9,742 nucleotides of DNA from CAZXNF01 sp050741255 (GCA_050741255.1 JBOIEQ010000157.1:1-9742); one strand, 5' to 3'. Counted from the first letter of the stretch, positions 1-6,787 are shown. Notes: generated from the letters alone by a model not told the origin. Numbers and translations are program-made.

Positions 1-567
1 GTGCACGTCTACCGCATGCGCGAGCTGCGCCGTGCGGTCCACGCGGCGGAACGGGTTGGCGGAGAAATTCTGGATGGTGTCGGAGAAGATCTTGTTGTTG
101 CCGACGAAAGTGACCACGTTGTCGGGCTGCACCAGCGTGGTGGCGAAAAGGCCGATCTCCTTGACGGTGCCGGTCACGCCGCCAACCGTCACGAAGTCCC
201 CGGTCTTGAACGGGCGCAGCACCAGCATGAAGGCGCCGGCGGCGAAGTTGGCAAGGAGTCCGCCCCAGGCCGCGCCGATGGCGATACCCATCGCGGCGAT
301 CAGTGCGGCGAAGGAGGTCGTTTCCACGCCGAAGTAGCCGAGGATGCCGACGACCAGCACGATGTTGAGCGCCACCGCGACGGCCGATCCCATGTAGCGG
401 GTCAGCGTCGGATCGATTTTCTGGCGTTCCATCGCCTTCGACATGATGCTGATCACGACCCCGATCAGCCAGCGGCCGACGATCCAGACGACGATGGCGC
501 CGAGGATCTTGAGGCCGATGGCGATGACGAAGGGGCCGGCCGCATCGGCCATTTTCTGGAAGTCCAT
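1..567 (-). CDS. mscS: MscS-family small-conductance mechanosensitive ion channel (3' end beyond window)
   Basis: Inner-membrane channel that opens under membrane tension and releases solutes during hypo-osmotic shock. The first 189 residues are visible and the reading frame is still open at the left edge. Two hydrophobic helices (about 14-38 and 60-80) precede the pore-lining TM3 region (about 85-120), which is rich in Gly/Ala and contains GIAIGAAWGGLLANFAAG followed by LRPF, the MscS signature. The start of the beta domain follows (GDFVTVGGVTGTVKEIGL, then NNKIFSDTIQNFS). The ATG at 565-567 is preceded by AAGGAA six bases upstream, which supports this start. The N-terminus is short, as in E. 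coli MscS, with no extra periplasmic domain. The gene is divergent from mmsA and probably its own transcription unit. Family assignment is secure; the conducted ion and gating behaviour are inferred from the family. Confidence 0.93.
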   Translation of the reverse strand, partial: MDFQKMADAAGPFVIAIGLKILGAIVVWIVGRWLIGVVISIMSKAMERQKIDPTLTRYMGSAVAVALNIVLVVGILGYFGVETTSFAALIAAMGIAIGAAWGGLLANFAAGAFMLVLRPFKTGDFVTVGGVTGTVKEIGLFATTLVQPDNVVTFVGNNKIFSDTIQNFSANPFRRVDRTAQLAHAVDVH

Positions 568-598
568 GTGCGTTCCTTGGAGAGGCGAAAGGGCGCCA

Positions 599-628
599 AT
601 ACTAGTCGCGGACGGGGGCGGACGGCAA
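599..628 (-). promoter_or_regulatory. Possible sigma70-type promoter of the MscS gene
   Basis: Reading leftward, TTGCCG (623-628, four of six matches to the -35 consensus) is followed after 18 bases by TAGTAT (599-604, four of six matches to the -10). The predicted start near 592 would give a leader of about 25 bases containing the AAGGAA ribosome binding site. Seen by eye only, so moderate to low confidence. Confidence 0.35.
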
Positions 629-639
629 CCTCGAGCGGT

Positions 640-645
640 TACAAT
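640..645 (+). promoter_or_regulatory. Possible -10 element for mmsA
   Basis: TACAAT matches the -10 consensus at five of six positions and lies about 54 bases upstream of mmsA in the only intergenic space before it. No convincing -35 box is present 16-18 bases upstream (the area is G-rich), so an activator would be needed if this is the promoter. Confidence 0.3.
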
Positions 646-698
646 TCCGGTCCGCAAGCCCAATCAGGGCCGTCGAAGGCGGCGCGCAGGAGCAGATG

Positions 699-2216
699 AT
701 GAACAAACCCATGGATGTTTCCGTCCCGTCGATCGGTTACTGGATCGGCGGCCAGCACGTCGCCGCCGCGAGCGGCCGCACCGGCGAGGTGACCAATCCC
801 GCCACCGGCGCGGTCAGCAAACGCGTGGCCTACGCCAATGCCGCCGACGTCGACCGTGCGGTGCAGGCGGCGAAGGCGGCCCTGCCAGCCTGGCGCGATA
901 CGCCGCCGCTGCGCCGCGCGCGCATCCTCATGCGCTATCGGGAGCTGATCGAAAAGAACCGCGACGAGATCGCGAAGCTGATCACCGCCGAGCACGGCAA
1001 GGTGCTGGCCGATGCCGCCGGATCGCTGCAGCGCGGCCTCGAGGTGGTCGAGTTCGCGACCAGCATCCCCCACCTGCTGAAAGGCGAGCTGTCGGTCAAC
1101 GTCGGCACCGACGTCGACTGCCATTCGACGCGCGAGCCGCTGGGCGTCTGCGCCGGCATCACGCCCTTCAACTTCCCGGTGATGGTGCCGATGTGGATGT
1201 ATCCGGTCGCCATCGCCTGCGGCAACACCTTCGTGCTGAAGCCCTCGGAGAAAGTGCCGTCGGCGGCGATGCGGCTGGCGGAACTGTTCAAGGAAGCGGG
1301 GCTGCCCGACGGCGTGTTCAACGTCGTGCATGGCGACAAGGAATCCGTGGATGCGCTGCTCGCCCATCCCGACATCAAGGCGGTGTCCTTCGTCGGCTCC
1401 ACGCCGATCGCTAAATATATTTACGAAACCTGCGCGAAAGCCGGCAAGCGCGTGCAGGCGCTGGGTGGCGCCAAGAACCACGCCGTCGTGCTGCCGGATG
1501 CGGACCTGGAATTCACGGCCGACGCGCTGATCGGCGCGGCCTATGGTTCGGCCGGCGAGCGCTGCATGGCGATCTCGGCCGTGGTCGCGGTCGATCCGAT
1601 CGGCGACAAGCTCGTGGAGACGATCAAGCAGAAGGCCTCCGCGCTGAAGATCGGTCCGGGCGATGCCGGCAACATGGACATGGGGCCGTTGATCACGCGC
1701 CAGCACCGCGACAAGGTCAAGGGGTACGTGGACGCGGGCGAGAAGGAGGGCGCGAAACTCGTGCTCGACGGGCGCAGCTTCACCTGCAAAGGCAACGAGA
1801 ACGGATTTTTCCTCGGCGCGTCGCTGCTCGACCAGGTGAAACCCGGCATGACCGTATACAAGGACGAGATCTTCGGTCCGGTGCTCGTCGTGCTGCGCGC
1901 GAAATCCCTGGACGAGGCGATCACGCTCATCAACGACAACCCCTATGCCAACGGCACCGCGGTGTTCACGCGTTCCGGCGGCGCGGCGCGGAAGTTCGAG
2001 CGCGAGATCGAAGTCGGCATGGTCGGCATCAACGTGCCGATTCCGGTGCCCACCGCGTTCTTCTCCTTCGGCGGCTGGCGCAATTCGCTGTTCGGCGACC
2101 AGCACGTGCACGGCATGGAAGGCGTGCGCTTCTACACCCGCGCCAAGGTCGTCACGACGCGCTGGCCGGACGCCGACGCACTGCCGACCGGGTTTCATAT
2201 GCCGACGCTGGGCTGA
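699..2216 (+). CDS. mmsA: Methylmalonate-semialdehyde dehydrogenase (CoA-acylating)
   Basis: Converts methylmalonate semialdehyde (and malonate semialdehyde) with NAD+ and CoA to propionyl-CoA (acetyl-CoA) in the cytoplasm. It belongs to valine, thymine/beta-alanine or inositol breakdown. The 505 residues fit the family. Visible ALDH landmarks are NPATG near 33-37, ITPFNFP near 154-160, the catalytic Cys289 in GSAGERCMA, and EIFGPV near 390-395. The general-base Glu of hydrolytic ALDHs (ELGGK) is replaced: the stretch reads QALGGAKNHAVV near 253-264, as expected for CoA-dependent MMSDH. The C-terminal HVHGMEGVRFYTRAKVVTTRW-like region is typical of MmsA. Two adjacent ATGs exist (696 and 699). 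AGGAG at 688-692 is 6 bases from the second and only 3 from the first, so I chose 699. No mmsB or acyl-CoA dehydrogenase gene lies beside it, so which catabolic pathway it serves cannot be read here. Confidence 0.95.
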   Translation: MNKPMDVSVPSIGYWIGGQHVAAASGRTGEVTNPATGAVSKRVAYANAADVDRAVQAAKAALPAWRDTPPLRRARILMRYRELIEKNRDEIAKLITAEHGKVLADAAGSLQRGLEVVEFATSIPHLLKGELSVNVGTDVDCHSTREPLGVCAGITPFNFPVMVPMWMYPVAIACGNTFVLKPSEKVPSAAMRLAELFKEAGLPDGVFNVVHGDKESVDALLAHPDIKAVSFVGSTPIAKYIYETCAKAGKRVQALGGAKNHAVVLPDADLEFTADALIGAAYGSAGERCMAISAVVAVDPIGDKLVETIKQKASALKIGPGDAGNMDMGPLITRQHRDKVKGYVDAGEKEGAKLVLDGRSFTCKGNENGFFLGASLLDQVKPGMTVYKDEIFGPVLVVLRAKSLDEAITLINDNPYANGTAVFTRSGGAARKFEREIEVGMVGINVPIPVPTAFFSFGGWRNSLFGDQHVHGMEGVRFYTRAKVVTTRWPDADALPTGFHMPTLG

Positions 2217-2226
2217 TTGCCGGGCC

Positions 2227-2319
2227 GTGAGGGGAGAGGAGTGAGGGGTGAGGAGAAATGACGTGATGACTTGCGCGTTGGAGGGCTTGTCCCCTCACTC
2301 CTCACTCCTTACCTCTCAC
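2227..2319. repeat. Imperfect inverted repeat of GTGAGG-type units between mmsA and lutC
   Basis: The left arm (2227-2255) is purine-rich and made of short GTGAGGGG/GGAGTGAGG-like units. The right arm (2291-2319) is its complement, CCCCTCACTCCTCACTCC-like. Aligned by eye, 24 of 29 positions pair, around a loop of about 35 bases. The arms are internally repetitive with a period near 7-8 bases. The right arm ends nine bases before the lutC ATG at 2328. It could act as a terminator or processing hairpin for mmsA mRNA, or be a mobile intergenic repeat; no oligo-U tract follows it. Function unknown. Confidence 0.75.
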
Positions 2320-2327
2320 CCGCGCAC

Positions 2328-2984
2328 ATGACTGCGCGAGACAACATTCTCGCCCGCATCCGCGCTGCGCGCGGCATCCGCGGTCCCATTCTGGACGCGG
2401 AGCGCGCGGAGATCGCCGCGGACCTCGCGGCGCCGCAGGCGGGGCCTGCGCTCGGCTGGGACGAAGCAGCGGTTGCACGCTTCCACGCCAGGGCGGAAGC
2501 GCTGTCCACGACGCTGGACGGCGTGGGCGCGCTGGAAGCCGTGCCGGCCGCGGCGGCGCGATATCTCAAGGCGGGCGGCCTGCCGTTCACCGCGGTGGTG
2601 TGGCGCTCGCTGCTGGAATTGAACTGGGCGGGTGCCGGCATCACTGTCGCCGCACGTCCGGCGCGCGGCGGGGATCTGGTCGGCATTACGGGCGCGTTCT
2701 GCGCGATCGCGGAGACTGGCACGCTGATGACCCTCTCGGGCGCGGAACGGCCGCCGTCGGTGAGCCTGGTGCCGGAGACGCACATCGCGGTGCTGCCCGC
2801 GCAGCGCATCGTGCGCACGATGGAGGACGCGTGGGCGCTGCTGCGCCGTGAGCGCCCGGAGACCACGATGCCGCGTGCCGTCAATTTCATTTCCGGGCCC
2901 TCGCGCACGGCCGATATCGAGCAGACGCTCGTGCTGGGCGCGCACGGCCCGTACCGGGTGCACATCATCCTCATCGGCGGTTGA
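2328..2984 (+). CDS. lutC: LutC/YkgG-family LUD-domain protein
   Basis: Predicted cytoplasmic LUD-domain (DUF162) protein of 218 residues. LutC is one of three proteins (LutA, LutB, LutC) needed for L-lactate oxidation to pyruvate in Bacillus and relatives; its own biochemical role is not well defined. Family marks are GITGAFCAIAETGTL at 119-133, a VSLVPETHIAVL stretch at 145-156 and SGPSRTADIEQTLVLGAHGP at 189-208. The last is the conserved C-terminal signature. The N-terminal ARDNILARIRAA helix is also typical, which supports the ATG at 2328. No Shine-Dalgarno sequence precedes this ATG; the upstream bases are pyrimidine-rich and belong to an inverted repeat. A TTG at 2271 in the same frame would add 19 residues encoded by the repeat, which I consider unlikely. 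No lutA or lutB is adjacent, which is unusual. Family secure, function in this organism inferred. Confidence 0.9.
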   Translation: MTARDNILARIRAARGIRGPILDAERAEIAADLAAPQAGPALGWDEAAVARFHARAEALSTTLDGVGALEAVPAAAARYLKAGGLPFTAVVWRSLLELNWAGAGITVAARPARGGDLVGITGAFCAIAETGTLMTLSGAERPPSVSLVPETHIAVLPAQRIVRTMEDAWALLRRERPETTMPRAVNFISGPSRTADIEQTLVLGAHGPYRVHIILIGG

Positions 2985-2999
2985 CGCGGGTGTCGCCGT

Positions 3000-3024
3000 G
3001 TCAGACGGGGACTGACAGACGGGG
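3000..3024. repeat. Short palindrome with duplicated CAGACGGGG
   Basis: GTCAG (3000-3004) and CTGAC (3012-3016) can pair around a 7-base loop, and CAGACGGGG occurs twice (3002-3010 and 3016-3024) at a 14-base spacing. The arrangement resembles a REP-like element or its remnant just after lutC. Only one copy is present in the window, so this is tentative. Confidence 0.4.
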
Positions 3025-3040
3025 CCCGGGCCGGGCTTTC
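3024..3040 (+). terminator. Possible weak intrinsic terminator after lutC
   Basis: GCCCG (3024-3028) pairs with CGGGC (3032-3036) around a 3-base loop and is followed by TTTC then TAAT. The stem is short and the T tract broken, so termination may be inefficient. Its place 40 bases after the lutC stop and before the antiporter gene fits the role. Confidence 0.4.
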
Positions 3041-3174
3041 TAATCCCGGTCCAGAGCGGGTCGGCGCCCCAGGACGCGGGCCCGAGCCTCGCGCGGCACA
3101 ACACAACAGAAATCAACCGCCGCACCGTTGCCCTCCGCGGCGCATTCGCTCACGTTGATCGACAGGGAAGCGTG

Positions 3175-4392
3175 ATGACCAATCCAGGATTTATGCCGGA
3201 ATGGCCGCTCGTCGCAAGTCCGATCGTGCTGTTCGGGCTGTTGCTGCTGGCGGGATTCATCGGCGGCGAACTCGTGCACCGGCTGGCGAAGATTCCGCGC
3301 CTGATCGGCTACACCCTGACGGGGCTCCTGCTGGGGCCCGGTGGCCTGGACTGGCTCGATCATTCAACAATGGCAGGCACACGCGTGTTCGTGGACATCT
3401 CGCTGGGCCTTCTCCTGTTCGATCTCGGGCGCCGCCTCGATCTCGACTGGCTGGCCCGCGACCGCTGGCTGTTCATCACCGGTCTCGCCGAAAGCGCGCT
3501 GTCCTTTGGGCTGGTGTTCTTCGTGCTGACGCAGTTCGAGATGCCGGCCGTGCCCGCGGCCATCGCCGCGGCGATCGCCATCGCCACCTCGCCGGCCGTA
3601 ACGCTCGTCATGTCCCGCGAGCTCAAGGCGGAGGGGCAGATCACCGAGCGCATGCTCAACCTGACTGCCATGAACAGCGTGATCGCGGTGCTGGTGACGA
3701 CCATGCTGCTATCGTGGATCCATCACGAATACCAGAGCAACTGGTACCTGATGGTGCTCCATCCGCTGTACCTGCTGCTGGGATCCGGACTGCTCGGGGT
3801 GCTGGCGAGCCTCGTGGTGCTGGGCCTCGCGCGCCTGCTCGGCAAGCACCGCGAACGGCATTTCGTGCTGGTGCTCGCGGTGGTAGTGCTCGTCATCGGC
3901 GTCGCGCGCATGCTGGAGCTGTCGGTGCTGCTGACCATGCTGACCTTCGGCGTGCTGGTGCGCAACCTCGACCAGAGCCGCGATGTGCTGGATGTTGATT
4001 TCGGCCGCGTCGGACTGATCTTCTTCGTCGTGTTGTTCGTGGTGAGCGGCGCGTCGCTGTCGCTGGACAGCCTGCAGAGCGGCGCCGTGATCGGCGGCGC
4101 CTATGTATTGGCCCGCTTCGCGGGCAAGGCGCTGGGCGTCATGACGTTCACGCACTTTTCGGGCCTGCGGTCGGGCAGTTCCGGCCTGCTGGCACTGTCG
4201 CTGATGCCGATGTCCGCGCTGGCGGTGGCAATGCTCGAAGTGGCGACCGGGCTGTACCCGCAACTGAAGGGCGAGCTGTCGGCGATCGTGCTGTCGGCGG
4301 TGCTCATTCTGGAGCTGGCCGGACCGCTGTTGGTGCAGTTCGCGCTGACGCGGGCGGGCGAGGCCCGCGCCGAGGAGGCGACCCCCACATGA
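3175..4392 (+). CDS. Cation:proton antiporter-like membrane protein (CPA superfamily, membrane domain only)
   Basis: Integral inner-membrane protein of 405 residues with about 11-13 hydrophobic helices and no C-terminal nucleotide-binding (TrkA-N) domain. Family-like features are HRLAKIPRLIGYTLTGLLLGP at 35-55 (the segment after TM1 typical of CPA2/Kef exchangers), LGLLLFDLG at 77-85, the unwound-helix region AIATSPAVTLVMSREL at 135-150, and LNLTAMNSVIAVLV at 161-174. In KefC-type proteins the last segment carries an essential Asp (QD), and in NhaP/NhaA types ND or DD; here the two positions are Asn167-Ser168, so the canonical acid is missing. Start: AGGGA at 3164-3168 is 6 bases from the ATG at 3175, better placed than the in-frame GTG at 3172. 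The stop overlaps the next start (ATGA). Substrate ion and direction are unknown; antiport activity is not certain given the Asp loss. I recall related betaproteobacterial proteins with a similar non-acidic site. Confidence 0.83.
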   Translation: MTNPGFMPEWPLVASPIVLFGLLLLAGFIGGELVHRLAKIPRLIGYTLTGLLLGPGGLDWLDHSTMAGTRVFVDISLGLLLFDLGRRLDLDWLARDRWLFITGLAESALSFGLVFFVLTQFEMPAVPAAIAAAIAIATSPAVTLVMSRELKAEGQITERMLNLTAMNSVIAVLVTTMLLSWIHHEYQSNWYLMVLHPLYLLLGSGLLGVLASLVVLGLARLLGKHRERHFVLVLAVVVLVIGVARMLELSVLLTMLTFGVLVRNLDQSRDVLDVDFGRVGLIFFVVLFVVSGASLSLDSLQSGAVIGGAYVLARFAGKALGVMTFTHFSGLRSGSSGLLALSLMPMSALAVAMLEVATGLYPQLKGELSAIVLSAVLILELAGPLLVQFALTRAGEARAEEATPT

Positions 4393-5522
4393 GCGAACTG
4401 GACTTCAAGGCTTCGTCGGAGCTCTCGATGGGGGTCGAGCTCGAGCTGCAGATCCTGAACAGCCGCGATTTCAATCTCGCGCGCGATGCCGCGGACCTGA
4501 TCGGGCTGGTCGACAAGTCGCCGCATCCCGGCGAGGTCAAGCCGGAGATCACGGAAAGCATGGTGGAGCTGAACAGTTCCATCCATACCCGCCACGCGGC
4601 GCTGGTGGCGGAACTGCGCACGCTCCGCGACTGCGTCGCGCAGGCCGCGCGCCGGTTGAACGTCAGCATCGCGGGCGGCGGCTCGCATCCGTTTCACAAA
4701 TGGGCCGAGCGTCGCATCTATCCCACGGAGCGCTTCAACCAGTTGCTCGAAACCTACGGGTATCTCGCCAAGCAGTTCACCGTGTTCGGTCAGCACGTGC
4801 ACGTGGGCTGTCCCGGCGGCGACGAGGCCGTCTATCTCACGCACATGCTGTCGCGCTACGTGCCGCACATGATCGCCCTCTCGGTATCCTCGCCCTTCCA
4901 GCAGGGTGCCGACACCGGCTTCCAGTCTTCGCGGCTCAATACCGTCAGCGCGTTTCCGCTCTCCGGTACCATGCCGTTCGTCGATTCGTGGAGCGCCTTC
5001 CGTACCTACTTCGACAAGATGCGCGGCTTCGGCATCGTCGAAAGCATGAAGGACTTCTACTGGGACATCCGGCCGAAACCGGAGTACGGGACGGTGGAAG
5101 TGCGCGTGTTCGACACGCCGCTGACCGTGGAGCGTGCCGCGGCGCTGGGCGCCTTTGTGCAGGCGCTGGCGCGCTGGATGCTGAACGACCGACCGCGCCA
5201 GCCGTCCCCCGATCTGTACCTGGTCTACCGCTACAACCGGTTCCAGGCCTGCCGCTACGGCCTCGAGGGCAGGTTCATCGACTATGAAACGCAGGCGCAA
5301 CTGACCTTGCGCGAGGACCTGCTGGCGACCCTGCGCCAGCTCGAGCCGCACGGAGCCGCGCTGGAATCGGGGCCCGCGCTTGAATCACTCCGGCAACTGG
5401 TGGAGTCGGGTGCATCGGATGCACGCTGGCTCCGCGAAACCCATGCCGCGCAGGGGGCCCTCAGCGATGTGGCGCGTCTGCAAAGCGAGCGCTGGATGGA
5501 CGCCGCTGCGCGGGTCGCCTGA
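4389..5522 (+). CDS. ybdK: YbdK-family carboxylate-amine ligase (GCS2 type)
   Basis: ATP-grasp-unrelated glutamine-synthetase-like ligase of the GCS2 family, cytoplasmic. E. coli YbdK has weak glutamate-cysteine ligase activity; the true substrates of most members are not known. The 377 residues match the family length. Motifs: MGVELELQ at 14-21 (metal/ATP-binding glutamates), EITESMVEL at 53-61, GGGSHPF at 96-102, GQHVHVG at 134-140, SSRLNTV at 180-186, and DIRPKPEYGTVEVRVFDTP at 226-244. All the expected acidic and His residues are visible, so the enzyme looks intact. GAGGAGG at 4372-4378 lies 10 bases before the ATG, inside the antiporter gene, and the ATG overlaps the antiporter stop, so the pair is probably co-translated. 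The pairing suggests a product that influences, or is moved by, the membrane protein, but nothing in the sequence identifies it. Confidence 0.92.
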   Translation: MSELDFKASSELSMGVELELQILNSRDFNLARDAADLIGLVDKSPHPGEVKPEITESMVELNSSIHTRHAALVAELRTLRDCVAQAARRLNVSIAGGGSHPFHKWAERRIYPTERFNQLLETYGYLAKQFTVFGQHVHVGCPGGDEAVYLTHMLSRYVPHMIALSVSSPFQQGADTGFQSSRLNTVSAFPLSGTMPFVDSWSAFRTYFDKMRGFGIVESMKDFYWDIRPKPEYGTVEVRVFDTPLTVERAAALGAFVQALARWMLNDRPRQPSPDLYLVYRYNRFQACRYGLEGRFIDYETQAQLTLREDLLATLRQLEPHGAALESGPALESLRQLVESGASDARWLRETHAAQGALSDVARLQSERWMDAAARVA

Positions 5523-5653
5523 GCGTGGGGCTGTGCTAACATCCTGCAGAGTCGTCGGTGCACGCAGCAAAAAACAAAGTATTGAAAATTTGACCGGGTG
5601 ACCCGGCCACGCGTGCGGGTCGCGAATCAGAAGTCACAAAGGGAGCATTCGTT
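5523..5653 (+). promoter_or_regulatory. Intergenic leader with extended -10 and small palindromes upstream of the PuuD-like gene
   Basis: TGCTAACAT at 5534-5542 reads as an extended -10 (TGn then TAACAT) with no good -35; transcription from it would give a leader of about 100 bases. The leader contains the hairpin CCGGG-TGA-CCCGG (5594-5606) and, two bases on, the palindrome CACGCGTG (5608-5615), either of which could be an operator or leader structure. AAAGGGAG at 5638-5645 is a good ribosome binding site, 8 bases before the next ATG. The stretch 5568-5592 is unusually A/T-rich for this window. Confidence 0.35.
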
Positions 5654-6247
5654 ATGGGAGCCATTTTTCAATCGCTGGGCCGCACGATCGTTGCAGGGGT
5701 CGTCGTACTGGTCGTCATCGTCGTCGCCGCGGGCAGCCTGGCGGGCGGCAGCAATGTCGGCTCGCACGTCTGGGGCACTTTCTTCATGCGCTACCTGCAC
5801 GTGCTGTCGGGCGTGATGTGGATCGGGCTGCTCTGGTATTTCAACTTTGTGCAGATCCCCTCCATGCCGAAGATTCCCGACGAACAGAAGCCGGCGGTGG
5901 GCAAGGTGATCGCGCCCGCGGCGCTGTTCTGGTTTCGCTGGGCGGCGCTCGCGACCGTGGTGACCGGGGCCATTCTGGCCACCATGAACAGATACCTGCT
6001 GGAGGCGCTGACCTTCTCGCAGGGCGTCTATCCCATCGGGATCGGCATGTGGCTCGGCCTCATCATGGCGTTCAACGTCTGGTTCATCATCTGGCCGAAC
6101 CAGAAAAAGGCGCTGGGCATCGTGACGGTGCCGGCGGACGAGAAAGCCAAGGCCGCGCGCGTCGCAATGCTGACTTCACGCCTGAACACGATGCTGTCGA
6201 TCCCCATGCTCTATTGCATGGTGGCGCAGTCGCACGCGGGTTTCTGA
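5654..6247 (+). CDS. PuuD-like (Urate_ox_N) five-helix membrane protein lacking cytochrome c domain
   Basis: Inner-membrane protein of 197 residues. It resembles the membrane portion of PuuD, the membrane urate hydroxylase whose full-length form ends in a cytochrome c domain. Predicted helices lie at about 11-30, 44-67, 92-111, 128-148 and 178-193. Conserved-looking stretches are FMRYLHVLSGVMWIGLLWYF (44-63), WFRWAALATVVTG (93-105), GMWLGLIMAFNVWFIIWPNQ (131-150) and the C-terminal SRLNTMLSIPMLYCMV (175-190). His49 and the Trp/Arg clusters are candidate heme or quinone contacts, which is inference. There is no CxxCH motif, so urate hydroxylation by the PuuD mechanism cannot be assumed. No purine catabolism gene is near. 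Start supported by AAAGGGAG 8 bases upstream. It is followed after 23 bases by a strong terminator, so probably monocistronic. Confidence 0.8.
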   Translation: MGAIFQSLGRTIVAGVVVLVVIVVAAGSLAGGSNVGSHVWGTFFMRYLHVLSGVMWIGLLWYFNFVQIPSMPKIPDEQKPAVGKVIAPAALFWFRWAALATVVTGAILATMNRYLLEALTFSQGVYPIGIGMWLGLIMAFNVWFIIWPNQKKALGIVTVPADEKAKAARVAMLTSRLNTMLSIPMLYCMVAQSHAGF

Positions 6248-6263
6248 CGCGGACTGCGGCAAC

Positions 6264-6297
6264 AAAAAAAGGGCCTGCGCAAGCAGGCCCTTTTTGT
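6264..6297. terminator. Bidirectional intrinsic terminator between convergent genes
   Basis: A perfect 8-base-pair stem, GGGCCTGC (6271-6278) with GCAGGCCC (6283-6290), is closed by a GCAA tetraloop of the GNRA type. It is flanked by A7 on the left (6264-6270) and T5GTTT on the right (6291 on), so it provides a U tract on either strand. It lies between the stop of the PuuD-like gene (6247) and the stop of the leftward DUF192 gene (6315), serving both. Confidence 0.93.
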
Positions 6298-6314
6298 TTG
6301 TGGTGTGAAGCGGC

Positions 6315-6764
6315 TTATTGCGGGAGCGGTGCCCTGTCCAGGCCCTCGATCTTCGCGCCGGGCTTGATCCCGCGTTTCTTGAACCAGCCCTGGTTCATTT
6401 CCAGTGCGTATTTGACCGGCGCCTTGGCGGGATGCGTGTCGGTGGTCTGCGGCTGCATGTCCTCGATGTTCACGATCACGCCCTTGGTGTCGATGAAAGC
6501 CACCGAGAGCGGCAGGTAAGTGTTCTGCATCCACATCGCGTGGTAGGCCGTGTCGCGGAACACGAACAGCATGCCGCGATTCTCCGCCATGATGCGGCGG
6601 TACATGAGGCCCTGCTGGCGGGTCGGGTCATTCGCCGCCACCTCGGCGGCGATGACCTGGCTGCCGATCTTCAGTTCGATCTCCGGCAGCGCGGGCTGCT
6701 GGGCCCAGGCCGGAACAGCGAGGGCGAGAACGAGGGCGGTGACCGGTTTCACGAATTTGATCAT
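6315..6764 (-). CDS. Exported DUF192 family protein
   Basis: Predicted secreted or periplasmic protein of 149 residues; function unknown. An N-terminal signal peptide is evident: MIKFVK, then a hydrophobic core TALVLALAVPAWA, with likely cleavage after AWA at residue 21. The DUF192 fold follows, with QQGLMYRRIMAENRGMLFVF at 50-69, MWMQNTYLPLSVAFID at 77-92, and NQGWFKKRGIKPGAKIEG at 124-141. ATG at 6762-6764 chosen because AGGA (6772-6775) lies 7 bases upstream and it gives the signal peptide; the frame stays open upstream into the cbiX region, but that is a shadow. It begins 23 bases after the cbiX stop, so it is likely the last gene of the coaBC-dut-cbiX transcription unit, ended by the terminator at 6264-6297. 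Confidence 0.9.
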   Translation of the reverse strand: MIKFVKPVTALVLALAVPAWAQQPALPEIELKIGSQVIAAEVAANDPTRQQGLMYRRIMAENRGMLFVFRDTAYHAMWMQNTYLPLSVAFIDTKGVIVNIEDMQPQTTDTHPAKAPVKYALEMNQGWFKKRGIKPGAKIEGLDRAPLPQ

Positions 6765-6787
6765 TGCAGGGTCCTGAAGGTGGCTGA

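Noticed and set aside
639..2198. 519-codon open frame on the minus strand opposite mmsA
   Set aside because: Its product is rich in His, Arg, Asp and Gly without any recognisable domain, and it lies antisense to an intact mmsA. Long antisense frames are common in high-GC coding DNA.
2227..2319. CRISPR-like repetition in the GTGAGG/CCTCAC tracts
   Set aside because: The units are 7-8 bases without spacers and form inverted arms; there is no repeat-spacer pattern or cas gene.
2271..2327. TTG start that would lengthen LutC by 19 residues
   Set aside because: The added residues are encoded by the inverted repeat and do not look like the family's N-terminus, though the ATG lacks a ribosome binding site, so doubt remains.
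4101..5351. 416-codon minus-strand frame spanning the antiporter and ybdK genes
   Set aside because: Low-complexity composition and full overlap with two well-supported genes on the other strand.
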